From: Salipiger abyssi
GTDB taxonomy: Bacteria > Pseudomonadota > Alphaproteobacteria > Rhodobacterales > Rhodobacteraceae
Assembly: GCF_001975705.1 (NCBI RefSeq)
Contig: NZ_CP015091.1
Span: 62,001-126,000 of the forward strand
Direction: 5' to 3'
Length of the DNA: 64,000 bases
The translations under genes and the position numbers were made by a program. Shown piece after piece: positions 45,993 to 55,237 of the stretch. The notes below the pieces were generated by a model. The model was not told where the DNA came from. It did no database searches and saw nothing but the letters and a program-made list of their open reading frames with translations. The number at the start of each line of letters is the position of its first letter. Position 1 is the stretch's first letter.

Positions 45993-48037
45993 GCCAAGCC
46001 GAAACTGATCTTGCCGCCCCCGCCGGGCAGGCCAACGGCCTTACCGCGCTGCTGCGCAAGCCGTGGCTGTTCTGGGCGGCGCTGTTCCTCTCCACCGCGC
46101 TCATCTCGCACTACGCCTTCGATCTCTACAAGGCGCTGGATGCGCGCTGGATCATCCGCTTTCCGAGCGCCTGGCAGCCGGATTTCGAGGGCCGGATTTC
46201 TGCCTTCATGACCTGGCTGCTGGAGGATGCGCGCATCCTCGGACTGCAATTCCGCGAGATCACCCGCGGCCTCGCAGCGATGATCGAGGCGCCCTACGAT
46301 CTGGTGCTCGATCTCTTCGTGCGCGGGCTGGTCTTTGGTCAGGGCCAGCAGGCGGTGCAGATCCTGCCTCCGCTCTCCTGGGTCGCGGTGGTCTATGCGG
46401 TCGTCGCACTTGGCCACTACACCAAGAGCTGGGCGCTCGCCGCGCTGATGGGCGGCTGTTTCGGCTATCTCGCGGTGTTCGGCCAGTGGGAAAGCGCCAT
46501 GGTCACGCTGTCCTCGGTGCTGATCGCGGTGCCGCTGGCGGCGGGCGGCGGGCTGCTGCTGGGCATCCTCGCCTACCGGCTGCGCTGGGTCGACCTGATG
46601 CTGCGCCCGGTGCTCGACCTGATGCAGACCGTGCCGGTCTTTGCCTATCTGGTGCCGATCCTCTTCATGTTCGGCTTCGGCCCGGTTTCAGCGCTGGTCG
46701 CGACGATCATCTATGCCATGCCGCCGATGATCCGCGTCACCATCGTCGCCCTGCGCGGCGTGCCCGAAGAGCTGGCCGAGCTCGGGCGCATGGTCGGCTG
46801 CACCCCCGGCCAGCAGATGTGGAAGGTCATGGTCCCCTCGGCCAAGCCCACCATCATGGTTGGGGTCAATCAGGTGATCATGCTGACGCTGAACATGGTG
46901 ATCATCGCCTCGATGATCGGCGCCGGAGGGCTTGGCTATGACGTGCTGACCGCGCTGCGCCGGCTCGATATCGGCGGCGGCATCGAGGCGGGTATTGCCA
47001 TCGTCGTGCTGGCCATCGCGCTCGACCGGCTGAGCCAGGAATACGCCACCCGCACCGTCGAGCAGACCGCGCGTCAGGCGCAGGGCGGCTGGCTGCGGCG
47101 GCATCGCTGGGCGCTCTCGGCGGCGGCGGTCGCGCTGGCGACCTTCCTCGCGGGCATGGTGCTGCCCTGGATCCAGAACTACCCGGCCGCCGCCGAGATC
47201 AGCACCGGCGCCTTCTGGACGCGGGCGATGGAATATATCAACGTCACCTATTTCGACACGCTCGACGCGATCAAGACCATGATCCTGCAATGGTTCATGC
47301 TGCCGGTGCGCGGCTTCTTCACCGGCATCCCCTGGGTCTGGGGCCTCTTTGCCGCGACGCTGATCGGGCTGCGCGCCGGGGGCTGGAGACTCGCCGCGCT
47401 GGTCTTTTGCCTGGTTGGGCTGATCGTTCTGGCCGGTCTCTGGACGCCGGCGATGATGACGGTCTATCTCTGCGGTGTCTCGGTGGTGATCGCCTCCGTC
47501 ATCGGCATCCCGCTGGGGATCTGGGCCGCCGGAAGCGCCGGGTCGAACCGGGTGATCGGCGCCTTTGTCGACACGCTGCAAACCCTGCCGAGCTTTGTCT
47601 ACCTCATCCCCGTGGTCATGCTGTTCCGGGTCGGCGATTTCTCGGCGATGATCGCCATCGTCGCCTATGCGCTCGCCCCCGCCGTCCGCTACGCCGCGCA
47701 TGGCATCCGCTCCATCGACCCGCAGGTGATCGAGGCGGGCATCGTCTCGGGCTGTACGCCTGCGCAGCTCATGCGGCGGATCAAGCTGCCGATGATCGTG
47801 CCCGAGCTGCTGCTGGGGCTGAACCAGACGATCATGCTGGCGCTGTCGATGCTGGTGATCACCGCGCTGGTCGGCACCCGCGATCTGGGTCAGGATGTCT
47901 ATATCGCACTGACCAAGGCCGATACCGGGCAGGGGATCGTCGTCGGTCTCGCTGTGGCCTTTATCGCCATTACCGCCGACCGCATCCTCGCCGCCTCGGC
48001 GCGGCAGATGCGCCGCAAGCTGGGGATCGAGCAATGA
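45989..48037 (+). CDS. Fused tandem permease of the quaternary-amine ABC transporter (ProW-ProW)
   Basis: A 682-aa protein containing two complete binding-protein-dependent permease units. The first unit has its EAA loop at about residues 255-320 (ELAELGRMVGCTPGQQMWKVMVPSAKPTIMVGVNQV). The second has its EAA loop at about 575-640 (VIEAGIVSGCTPAQLMRRIKLPMIVPELLLGLNQT). The shared GCTP(A/G)QxM and NQxIMLxLxMxxI patterns show an internal duplication. A linker near residue 370 (ARQAQGGWLRRHRWAL) separates the halves. Most ProW transporters use homodimers of a single-unit protein, so this fusion supplies both halves at once. It is coupled to proV and to the kinase-like gene by stop/start overlaps. 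Confidence 0.88.
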   Translation: MSQAETDLAAPAGQANGLTALLRKPWLFWAALFLSTALISHYAFDLYKALDARWIIRFPSAWQPDFEGRISAFMTWLLEDARILGLQFREITRGLAAMIEAPYDLVLDLFVRGLVFGQGQQAVQILPPLSWVAVVYAVVALGHYTKSWALAALMGGCFGYLAVFGQWESAMVTLSSVLIAVPLAAGGGLLLGILAYRLRWVDLMLRPVLDLMQTVPVFAYLVPILFMFGFGPVSALVATIIYAMPPMIRVTIVALRGVPEELAELGRMVGCTPGQQMWKVMVPSAKPTIMVGVNQVIMLTLNMVIIASMIGAGGLGYDVLTALRRLDIGGGIEAGIAIVVLAIALDRLSQEYATRTVEQTARQAQGGWLRRHRWALSAAAVALATFLAGMVLPWIQNYPAAAEISTGAFWTRAMEYINVTYFDTLDAIKTMILQWFMLPVRGFFTGIPWVWGLFAATLIGLRAGGWRLAALVFCLVGLIVLAGLWTPAMMTVYLCGVSVVIASVIGIPLGIWAAGSAGSNRVIGAFVDTLQTLPSFVYLIPVVMLFRVGDFSAMIAIVAYALAPAVRYAAHGIRSIDPQVIEAGIVSGCTPAQLMRRIKLPMIVPELLLGLNQTIMLALSMLVITALVGTRDLGQDVYIALTKADTGQGIVVGLAVAFIAITADRILAASARQMRRKLGIEQ

Positions 48038-48915
48038 CGCTGGACGAGGCCATTCACCGCGCGCTGAGCTTGCCGATCTGGCGCGATCCGCAGAACGCCC
48101 AGGCGCTCAGCGGCGGGATCACCAATCACAATATCCGCCTGAGTGATGCCGGCCGCGATTACGTGGTGCGGGTCGGCGGGGACATCCCCGTGCATCAGGT
48201 GATGCGCTTCAACGAGCTCGCCTGTCACCGCGCCGCGCATGCGGTCGGCCTGTCACCCGCCATCGTGCATGCGGAACCGGGCATCCTCGCCATGGATTTC
48301 GTGCCGGGCCGGGCGCTGACCGAAGCGGATATCCGCGACCCCGACACGCTTGCCCGCGTCCTGCCGCTGCTCAAGCGGCTGCACCGCGAGGGGACACGGC
48401 AGCTACGCGGTCCGGTGCTGATGTTCTGGGTCTTTCATGTGGTGCGCGATTACGCCGCCACCCTGCGCGATGCGGGCTCGCCGCATGTGCCGTCGCTGCC
48501 GGAATTCCTCGAAATCGCCGAGGCGCTTGAGGCGGCGGTCGGGCCGGTGGAGGTGGTGCTGGGCCACAACGACCTACTGCCCGCCAACCTGCTCGATGCG
48601 GGCGACCGGATGTGGCTGATCGACTGGGACTACGGCGGGCTGAATTCGCCGCTCTTCGATCTCGCGGGGCTTGCCTCCAATGCCGGGCTCGACGCGGCGC
48701 AGGAGCGCGGGCTGCTCGCCGACTACTACGGCAAACCCGCCGACGATACGCTCTGGCGCGCCTATGCGGCAATGAAATGCGGCTCGCTGCTGCGCGAGAC
48801 GATGTGGAGCATGGTGTCCGAGCTCCACTCGGAAATCGACTTCGACTACGCCGCCTATACGGCGGAAAACCGGGCCCGGCTCGCCGCCGCGCTCAAAGAC
48901 TTCGAACGTTTGTGA
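48034..48915 (+). CDS. Choline/ethanolamine-kinase-like phosphotransferase
   Basis: A 293-aa protein kinase-like fold member; ATG 48034 overlaps the permease stop, and the longer frame is a shadow. The catalytic loop is GHNDLLPANLL (His178, Asp180, Asn185). The metal site is LIDWDYGGLNSPLFDLAGLASN (Asp197), both in the form found in choline/ethanolamine kinases (HNDLLxxN and IDxEYxGxNxxxFDLA). The N-terminal SGGITNHNIRL is the nucleotide-loop region. Being in the transporter operon and just ahead of the demethylase, it probably phosphorylates the imported amino alcohol, or a homologue of it. It may also trap it or direct it to lipid synthesis. Betaine itself lacks a hydroxyl group, which argues that the importer carries an alcohol amine. 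Confidence 0.78.
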   Translation: MTLDEAIHRALSLPIWRDPQNAQALSGGITNHNIRLSDAGRDYVVRVGGDIPVHQVMRFNELACHRAAHAVGLSPAIVHAEPGILAMDFVPGRALTEADIRDPDTLARVLPLLKRLHREGTRQLRGPVLMFWVFHVVRDYAATLRDAGSPHVPSLPEFLEIAEALEAAVGPVEVVLGHNDLLPANLLDAGDRMWLIDWDYGGLNSPLFDLAGLASNAGLDAAQERGLLADYYGKPADDTLWRAYAAMKCGSLLRETMWSMVSELHSEIDFDYAAYTAENRARLAAALKDFERL

Positions 48916-48922
48916 GGATCTT

Positions 48923-51373
48923 ATGACCGACTTTCCGACCAGCGCCAAAGCCGTGATCATCGGCGGCGGCATCGTGGGCTGCTCGACAGCCTACCATCTG
49001 GCCAAACTGGGCTGGACCGAGGTGGTCCTGCTCGAACGCAAGAAACTGACCTCGGGCACCACCTTTCACGCCGCCGGGCTGGTGGGGCAGCTGCGCTCGA
49101 ACGCCAATATCACCCAGCTTCTGGGCGAGTCGGTGAAGCTTTACCGCACGCTCGAAGAGGAAACCGGGCTCGGCACCGGCTGGAAGATGAATGGCGGTCT
49201 ACGGCTGGCCTGTAACGAGGAGCGTTGGACCGAGGTCAAGCGTCAGGCCACCACCGCGCGGTCCTTCGGGCTCGACATGCAGCTGCTGACGCCCTCCGAG
49301 GCCAAGGAGCTCTGGCCGCTGATGACCACCGACGACGTGGTGGGCGCGGCCTATCTGCCGACCGACGGGCAGGCCAACCCCTCCGACATCACCCAGGCGC
49401 TGGCCAAGGGCGCGCGCATGTCTGGGGCGAAGATCTACGAGGACACCAAGGTGCTGGAGATCGACCTCCAGGACGGGGTGATCAAGGGGGTGAAGACCGA
49501 GAAGGGCTATATCGCCTGCGAAAAGGTCATCGTCTGCGGCGGACAGTGGACCCGCGATTTCGCCAAGACCGTGGGGGTGAACGTGCCGCTGGTGCCGGTG
49601 GAACACCAGTACATGGTGACCGAGCGCATCGACGGCGTGACCGGCGATCTGCCCACCCTGCGCGATCCCGACCGGCTGACCTATTACAAGGAAGAGGTCG
49701 GCGGGCTGGTGATGGGCGGCTACGAGGCCAACCCGATCCCCTGGGCGATGGACGGCATCCCCAAGGGCTTTCACTACACGCTGCTGAGCTCGAATTTCGA
49801 CCATTTCGAGCAGCTCATGGAGCTGTCGCTGGGCCGCGTTCCCGCGCTCGAAAGCGCCGGGATCAAGGAGCTGGTGAACGGCCCCGAGAGCTTTACGCCC
49901 GACGGCAATTTCATCCTTGGCGAGGCGCCGGAGCTGAAGAACTTCTTCGTCGGCGCGGGCTTCAACGCTTACGGCATCGCCGCCGGCGGTGGCGCCGGCA
50001 TGGCGCTGGCGGAATGGGTGGCCAATGGCGAGCCGCCCTTCGATCTCTGGCCGGTGGATATCCGCCGTTTCGGCCGGCCGCATTTCGATACCGACTGGGT
50101 GCGCACCCGCACGCTGGAGGCCTATGCCAAGCATTACACCATGGCCTGGCCCTCCGAAGAGCACAGCTCGGGCCGGCCCTGCCGCAAGTCGCCGCTCTAC
50201 GACACGCTGAAGGCCAACGGCGCCTGTTTCGGCGAAAAGCTCGGCTGGGAACGGCCCAACTGGTACGCGGATCTGTCGGCGGGTGAGGAGGCACGGGACA
50301 TCTACACCTATGGCAAGCCCAACTGGTTCGACGCCGTGGGCCGCGAGCACAAGGCGGCGCGCGAGGCGGCGGTGCTTTACGACCAGACCTCCTTTGCCAA
50401 GTTCATCCTCAAGGGGCCGGACGCGGAAAAGGCGCTGAGCTGGATCGCCGCCAATGACGTGGCCAAACCGGTGGGCGGGCTGATCTACACCCAGATGCTG
50501 AACGACCGGGGCGGGATCGAATGCGACCTGACCTGCGTGCGCACCAGGCAGGACGAATATTACATCGTCACCGGCACCGGCTATGCGACCCATGATTTCG
50601 ACTGGATCGCCCGGAACATCCCCGCCGATTGCAACGCGCAGCTCGTGGATGTGACCTCGGCCTATGCGGTGCTGTCGCTGATGGGGCCGCGTGCCCGCGA
50701 CATCCTCTCGGCGGTCACCCGCGACGACGTGTCGAACGAGGGCTTCAAATTCGGCACTGCCAAGACCATCGGCATCGCCGGCTGCCCGGTCAACGCGCTG
50801 CGCGTCACCTATGTGGGCGAGCTGGGCTGGGAGCTGCACCTGCCGGTGGAATATGCCACCACGGTCTATGCCGCGCTGAAACAGGCGGGCGCCGCGCATG
50901 GGTTGATCGACGCGGGCTACCGCTCGATCGAGAGCCTGCGGCTGGAGAAGGGCTATCGCGCCTGGTCGGGCGAAATCGGCCCGGATTACACACCGATGGA
51001 AGCCGGGCTCGGCTGGGCCTGCAAGCTGCGCAAGAATATCCCCTTCAAGGGGCGCGAGGCGGTGCAGGCGCAGAAGGACGGCGGGGTAAGCAAGATGCTC
51101 GCCACCTTTACCACCGACGACCCCGACACGATCATCTGCGGTCGCTCGACGATCTTCCGTAATGGCGAGCGGGTCGGCTATCTCGCCTCCGCCGGGTTCG
51201 GCTACACGCTGAACCAGTGGATCGGCTACGGCTATGTCCGCTCCGACACGCCCATTGATGCCGACTATGTGCTGTCGGGCGAATACGAGCTCGAGGTCGC
51301 GACCAAGCGGGTGCCCTGCAAGGTGCATCTGGCGCCGCTCTTCGATCCCAAGATGGAACGGGTCAAATGCTGA
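48923..51373 (+). CDS. Dimethylglycine/sarcosine dehydrogenase-like FAD + GcvT fusion enzyme, copy 2
   Basis: An 816-aa protein. FAD domain: AVIIGGGIVGCSTAYHLAKLG (residues 10-30) and TSGTTFHAAGL with His49, matching the flavinylated-His motif STWHAAGL of mammalian DMGDH more closely than copy 1 does. Residues about 425-816 form the GcvT-type folate domain (YTQMLNDRGGIECDLTCVR; YVGELGWELHLPVEYA; SIESLRLEKGYRAWSGEIGPDYTP). It is followed by its own etfB, etfA, folD and purU, so the electron and C1 exits are fully provided. The sequences of copies 1 and 2 differ clearly in the FAD domain, implying a different N-methyl substrate for this copy. Confidence 0.85.
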   Translation: MTDFPTSAKAVIIGGGIVGCSTAYHLAKLGWTEVVLLERKKLTSGTTFHAAGLVGQLRSNANITQLLGESVKLYRTLEEETGLGTGWKMNGGLRLACNEERWTEVKRQATTARSFGLDMQLLTPSEAKELWPLMTTDDVVGAAYLPTDGQANPSDITQALAKGARMSGAKIYEDTKVLEIDLQDGVIKGVKTEKGYIACEKVIVCGGQWTRDFAKTVGVNVPLVPVEHQYMVTERIDGVTGDLPTLRDPDRLTYYKEEVGGLVMGGYEANPIPWAMDGIPKGFHYTLLSSNFDHFEQLMELSLGRVPALESAGIKELVNGPESFTPDGNFILGEAPELKNFFVGAGFNAYGIAAGGGAGMALAEWVANGEPPFDLWPVDIRRFGRPHFDTDWVRTRTLEAYAKHYTMAWPSEEHSSGRPCRKSPLYDTLKANGACFGEKLGWERPNWYADLSAGEEARDIYTYGKPNWFDAVGREHKAAREAAVLYDQTSFAKFILKGPDAEKALSWIAANDVAKPVGGLIYTQMLNDRGGIECDLTCVRTRQDEYYIVTGTGYATHDFDWIARNIPADCNAQLVDVTSAYAVLSLMGPRARDILSAVTRDDVSNEGFKFGTAKTIGIAGCPVNALRVTYVGELGWELHLPVEYATTVYAALKQAGAAHGLIDAGYRSIESLRLEKGYRAWSGEIGPDYTPMEAGLGWACKLRKNIPFKGREAVQAQKDGGVSKMLATFTTDDPDTIICGRSTIFRNGERVGYLASAGFGYTLNQWIGYGYVRSDTPIDADYVLSGEYELEVATKRVPCKVHLAPLFDPKMERVKC

Positions 51374-51385
51374 CCTGATCCCCTT

Positions 51386-51416
51386 GCCCCGCGCGGTGTC
51401 CGAACCGGCGCGGGGC
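51386..51416 (+). other. Intercistronic hairpin between dmgdh copy 2 and etfB
   Basis: GCCCCGCGC (51386-51394) / GCGCGGGGC (51408-51416), with GGT/ACC extending the stem inward. No T-run is present, so it is probably a processing or attenuation hairpin inside the operon. Confidence 0.5.
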
Positions 51417-51466
51417 TCCTCCCGAAATCCCTGAACTGACTGCAAGACTGCTCAAGGAGGCAGGCT

Positions 51467-52225
51467 ATGAAGGTACTCGTGCCCGTAAAACGTGTGATCG
51501 ACTACAATGTGAAGGTCCGCGTCAAGCCGGACGGCAGCGGTGTCGATCTGGCGAACGTCAAGATGTCGATGAATCCGTTCGACGAGATCGCGGTGGAAGA
51601 GGCGATCCGCCTGAAGGAGGCCGGCAAGGCCTCCGAGGTGATCGTCGTCTCCATCGGTGTGAAACAAGCGCAGGAGGTGCTGCGCACGGCGCTGGCCATG
51701 GGCGCCGACCGGGCGGTTCTGGTGACGGCTGCCGAGGATGTGCATACCGATATCGAGCCGCTGGCGGTGGCCAAGGTCCTGGCGAAGATCGTCGAGGAAG
51801 AGCAGCCCGGGCTGGTGCTCTGCGGCAAGCAGGCCATCGACAACGACCTGGGCGCCACCGGCCAGATGCTCTCGGCGCTGCTCGGCTGGTCGCAGGCGAT
51901 GTATGCCAACAAGGTGGATGTCGAGGACGGCAAGGCCGTGGTGACCCGCGAGGTCGATGGCGGGCTTCAGACCGTCCGGGTGGCCATGCCGACGGTCATC
52001 TCGACCGATCTGCGGCTGAACGAGCCGCGCTATGCTTCGCTGCCCAATATCATGAAGGCGAAGAAAAAGCCGCTCGACGAAAAGACCGCCGCCGATCTCG
52101 GCGTCGACGTGGCGCCGCGGCTGGAAATCGTCAGCACCGGCGAACCGGCGGAACGCGCCGGCGGGATCATCGTGAGCTCGGTCGACGAGCTCTTGGCGAA
52201 ACTCAAGGACGCAGGAGCTGTGTGA
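51467..52225 (+). CDS. etfB: Electron transfer flavoprotein beta subunit, copy 2
   Basis: A 252-aa protein with a very strong AAGGAGG ribosome-binding site. It starts [19 protein letters not shown] and contains [75 protein letters not shown] and [11 protein letters not shown]. It is closely similar along its length to copy 1 (25463-26212) and has the same neighbour set, so it pairs with the second demethylase. Its stop overlaps the etfA start region (TGATG). Confidence 0.93.
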   Translation: MKVLVPVKRVIDYNVKVRVKPDGSGVDLANVKMSMNPFDEIAVEEAIRLKEAGKASEVIVVSIGVKQAQEVLRTALAMGADRAVLVTAAEDVHTDIEPLAVAKVLAKIVEEEQPGLVLCGKQAIDNDLGATGQMLSALLGWSQAMYANKVDVEDGKAVVTREVDGGLQTVRVAMPTVISTDLRLNEPRYASLPNIMKAKKKPLDEKTAADLGVDVAPRLEIVSTGEPAERAGGIIVSSVDELLAKLKDAGAV

Positions 52226-53154
52226 TGTCCGTTCTTCTGATTGCCGAACTCACCGATGGGGTGCTGGCCACCGATGCGACCGCCAAGGCGGTCAGCGCCG
52301 CGCAAGGTCTGGGCGAGGTCACCGTACTGGCCGCCGGGGCCTCGGCCCGCGCGGCGGCGGAAGAGGCCGCCGGGATTGCCGGTGTGACCAAGGTCCTGGT
52401 TGCCGAAGATGCGCTTTACGGCCATCGCCTGGCAGAGCCCGTGGCGGCGCTGATCGTGTCGCTGGCGCCGGGCTACAGCCATATCGTGGCGCCGGCCACC
52501 ACCGATGCCAAGAACATCCTGCCGCGCGTCGCGGCGCTGCTGGATGTGATGGTGCTGACCGATGTGACCGCCGTCGTCGATGCCGACACGTTCGAGCGAC
52601 CGGTCTATGCGGGCAATGCCACGCAGACGGTTCGTTCCTCGGACAGCACCAAGATCATCACCTTCCGAACCGCGAATTTCGACGCGGCGGCGGGCGGTGG
52701 CGCGGCCCCGCTCGAGGATGTGGCGGCGGCGCCGGATCCGGCGCTGTCGGAATGGATCGAGGACAAGGTGGCCGAGAGCGACCGCCCGGAACTGACCTCT
52801 GCCGGCATCGTCGTGTCCGGCGGTCGTGGCGTGGGCTCCGAGGACAGCTTTACGCTGATCACCGCGCTGGCGGACAAGCTGGGCGCTGCCGTTGGTGCGT
52901 CGCGCGCGGCGGTCGACAGCGGCTTCGCGCCGAACGACTGGCAGGTCGGTCAGACCGGCAAGGTGGTGGCGCCGGATCTCTATATCGCCTGCGGCATCTC
53001 GGGCGCGATCCAGCACCTCGCGGGGATGAAGGACTCCAAGATCATCGTCGCGATCAACAAGGACGAGGAGGCGCCGATCTTCCAGGTGGCCGACTACGGC
53101 CTCGTGGCGGATCTGTTCGACGCGGTGCCCGAGCTGACAGGAAAGCTGGGCTGA
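52225..53154 (+). CDS. etfA: Electron transfer flavoprotein alpha subunit, copy 2
   Basis: A 309-aa protein. ATG 52225 is preceded by AGGAG; a GTG one codon upstream is an alternative. Typical motifs are [67 protein letters not shown] (the FAD-binding block) and [22 protein letters not shown]. It forms the ETF heterodimer with the preceding subunit and completes the electron path from the second DMGDH-like enzyme to the quinone pool. Confidence 0.93.
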   Translation: MSVLLIAELTDGVLATDATAKAVSAAQGLGEVTVLAAGASARAAAEEAAGIAGVTKVLVAEDALYGHRLAEPVAALIVSLAPGYSHIVAPATTDAKNILPRVAALLDVMVLTDVTAVVDADTFERPVYAGNATQTVRSSDSTKIITFRTANFDAAAGGGAAPLEDVAAAPDPALSEWIEDKVAESDRPELTSAGIVVSGGRGVGSEDSFTLITALADKLGAAVGASRAAVDSGFAPNDWQVGQTGKVVAPDLYIACGISGAIQHLAGMKDSKIIVAINKDEEAPIFQVADYGLVADLFDAVPELTGKLG

Positions 53155-53155
53155 G

Positions 53156-54058
53156 ATGACGGCCCAGCGTATCGATGGCAAGGCGCTGGCCGCGCGGTTG
53201 CAGGAGACCGTCGCGGCCCGCACCGCCGGGCTCGGGGCAACGCAGGGTCTGCGCCCCGGGCTTGCGGTGGTGCTGGTCGGCAGCGACCCCGCAAGCCAGG
53301 TCTATGTCCGTAGCAAACGCCGCCGCACGGCGGAGGCGGGCATGCAGTCCTTTGCCCACGAGCTGCCCGAAGACACGGGCGAGGCGGCGCTGCTGGAGCT
53401 CATTGCGCGCCTCAATACCGACCCCGCCGTGCACGGCGTCCTCGTGCAGCTGCCGTTGCCCGCGCATATCGACCCGATGCGGGTGCTGGCCGCCATCGAC
53501 CCCGCCAAGGATGTCGACGGCTTTCATGTGGTGAATGCCGGGCGGCTGGCGACGGGGCAGCCCGGGCTGGTGCCCTGCACACCGCTGGGCTGCATGATGC
53601 TGCTGCGCGAGCGGCACGCGGATCTTTCCGGGCTGCACGCGGTGGTGCTGGGTCGCTCCAACATCGTCGGCAAGCCCATGGCGCAGCTGCTGCTGGCGGA
53701 AAACTGTACGGTGACCGTGGTGCACAGCCGCAGCCGGGATCTTCCGATGCTCTGCCGCCAGGCGGATATCCTCGTCGCCGCCGTCGGTCGTCCCGAGCTT
53801 GTCCGGGGCGACTGGATCAGGCCCGGCGCCACGGTGATCGACGTCGGCATCAACCGGGTCGTTCGGCCGGATGGTACGGCGCGGCTCATCGGCGATGTCG
53901 CCTTTGACGAGGCGGCGGCGGTGGCCGGGGCGATCACGCCGGTGCCCGGCGGCGTCGGACCGATGACCATTGCCTGCCTGCTGGCCAATACACTGATCGC
54001 GAGTTGCCGGCAGGCCGGCCTGCCGGATCCGGATCTGACCCCGGCACCTGGCGCCTGA
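53156..54058 (+). CDS. folD: Bifunctional methylene-THF dehydrogenase / methenyl-THF cyclohydrolase, copy 2
   Basis: A 300-aa protein one base after etfA. Motifs: [13 protein letters not shown] with Lys54, [44 protein letters not shown], and [18 protein letters not shown]. Compared with copy 1, the His-Pro of DGLHP is replaced by His-Val, a small but visible divergence next to the active site. The gene oxidises methylene-THF delivered by the preceding dehydrogenase and hands 10-formyl-THF to PurU, encoded 41 bp downstream. Confidence 0.92.
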   Translation: MTAQRIDGKALAARLQETVAARTAGLGATQGLRPGLAVVLVGSDPASQVYVRSKRRRTAEAGMQSFAHELPEDTGEAALLELIARLNTDPAVHGVLVQLPLPAHIDPMRVLAAIDPAKDVDGFHVVNAGRLATGQPGLVPCTPLGCMMLLRERHADLSGLHAVVLGRSNIVGKPMAQLLLAENCTVTVVHSRSRDLPMLCRQADILVAAVGRPELVRGDWIRPGATVIDVGINRVVRPDGTARLIGDVAFDEAAAVAGAITPVPGGVGPMTIACLLANTLIASCRQAGLPDPDLTPAPGA

Positions 54059-54099
54059 GCCCGCCGATCATCAGCCCATACCGAAGCAAGGACCGAAGC

Positions 54100-54990
54100 A
54101 TGAGCAAATACGCCCTTACCGTCACCTGCAAATCCACCCGCGGCATCGTCGCCGGGATCTCGGGCTTTCTTGCCGAGCAGGGGTGCCATATCACCGACAG
54201 TGCGCAGTTCGACGATGCCGAAACCGGCAATTTCTTCATGCGGATCAGCTTTTCGCCCGAAGAGGATGTCGCGGTTTCTCCGGATGGTCTGACCGAGACC
54301 TTCGGCGAGATCGCCAAGCGTTTTGGCATGACCTATCATTTCTTCTCGGAGACCGAGCGGATGAAGGTCATCGTCATGGTCTCGCGCTTTGGCCACTGCC
54401 TGAACGACCTGCTCTATCGCTGCCGCATCGGGGCGCTGCCAGTGGAGATCGTGGCGGTGATCTCGAACCACATGGACTATCAGAAGGTGGTGGTGAACCA
54501 CGACATCCCCTTCCACTGCATCAAGGTCACCAAGGAGAACAAACCGCAGGCCGAGCGCCGCATCATGGAGGTGGTCGAGGAAACCGGCGCCGAGCTGGTG
54601 GTGCTTGCGCGCTACATGCAGATCCTCAGCGACGAGATGTGCCAGAAGATGTCGGGGCGGATCATCAATATCCACCACTCCTTCCTGCCGTCTTTCAAGG
54701 GCGCGAACCCCTACAAGCAGGCGTTTGAGCGCGGCGTGAAGCTGATCGGCGCGACCTCGCATTACGTGACCGCCGATCTGGATGAAGGCCCGATCATCGA
54801 GCAGGACACGGTGCGGGTGACCCATGCGCAAAGCCCGTCCGACTATGTCTCTCTGGGCCGCGATGTGGAGGCGCAGGTGCTGGCCCGCGCAATCCACGCG
54901 CATATCCACCGCCGCGTTTTCCTGAACGGCAACAAGACGGTGGTGTTCCCGGCCTCGCCCGGTTCCTACGCCTCCGAGCGGATGGGCTAG
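54100..54990 (+). CDS. purU: Formyltetrahydrofolate deformylase, copy 2
   Basis: A 296-aa enzyme. I used ATG 54100 with a GCAAGGA ribosome-binding site; the longer frame starts inside folD. It is co-linear with copy 1: ACT domain (residues about 4-85), then VSRFGHCLNDLLYRC, FHCIKVT, ARYMQILSDEM, the catalytic NIHHSFLPSFKG and DLDEGPIIEQD. The DNA of the catalytic half is highly similar to copy 1. It recycles THF and releases formate, and it ends the proX-to-purU run of genes. Confidence 0.95.
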   Translation: MSKYALTVTCKSTRGIVAGISGFLAEQGCHITDSAQFDDAETGNFFMRISFSPEEDVAVSPDGLTETFGEIAKRFGMTYHFFSETERMKVIVMVSRFGHCLNDLLYRCRIGALPVEIVAVISNHMDYQKVVVNHDIPFHCIKVTKENKPQAERRIMEVVEETGAELVVLARYMQILSDEMCQKMSGRIINIHHSFLPSFKGANPYKQAFERGVKLIGATSHYVTADLDEGPIIEQDTVRVTHAQSPSDYVSLGRDVEAQVLARAIHAHIHRRVFLNGNKTVVFPASPGSYASERMG

Positions 54991-54993
54991 AGG

Positions 54994-55014
54994 CGGCGCC
55001 TGCGGCGCCGGGTT
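54994..55014 (+). terminator. Terminator after purU copy 2
   Basis: CGGCGCC-TGC-GGCGCCG stem-loop immediately after the stop codon, followed by GGTTT. The following bases (to about 55036, GAGTATTTGCGGAAAGATGA) look like a 3'-end tail that I recall being common after genes in roseobacters; that recollection was not checked. Confidence 0.6.
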
Positions 55015-55133
55015 TGAGTATTTGCGGAAAGATGAAGATGCAGGCGCGAGGTCCGGGTAAGTGCGCGATGTTGGATCATGTCTGCGGTGGCGTTGAGAAA
55101 CCTGTCCACATGACCGAAAATCTCGACATTTAG

Positions 55134-55169
55134 GTTGATTTATGTGGGAAATAGACTCAATATATCAAC
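55134..55169. promoter_or_regulatory. Candidate operator upstream of the amidohydrolase-GS-ALDH-ADH operon
   Basis: GTTGATTTATGT (55134-55145) is an exact 12-bp match to the element before proX (43797-43808), and the next six bases are also similar. ATCAAC at 55164-55169 forms an inverted pair with GTTGAT. The local sequence is unusually A/T-rich, as expected for a promoter. Confidence 0.55.
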
Positions 55170-55237
55170 AAAAAACAACGAATCCGCCATCGGATGCCAC
55201 ATCCGGACTGCGCGGTGCCACAGCGAGGAGTCCCATC

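Noticed and set aside
55142..55237. ATG at 55142 as the start of the amidohydrolase gene
   Set aside because: It overlaps the repeated GTTGATTTATGT element, has no good ribosome-binding site, and adds unconserved residues. GTG 55238 with GAGGAG fits better.
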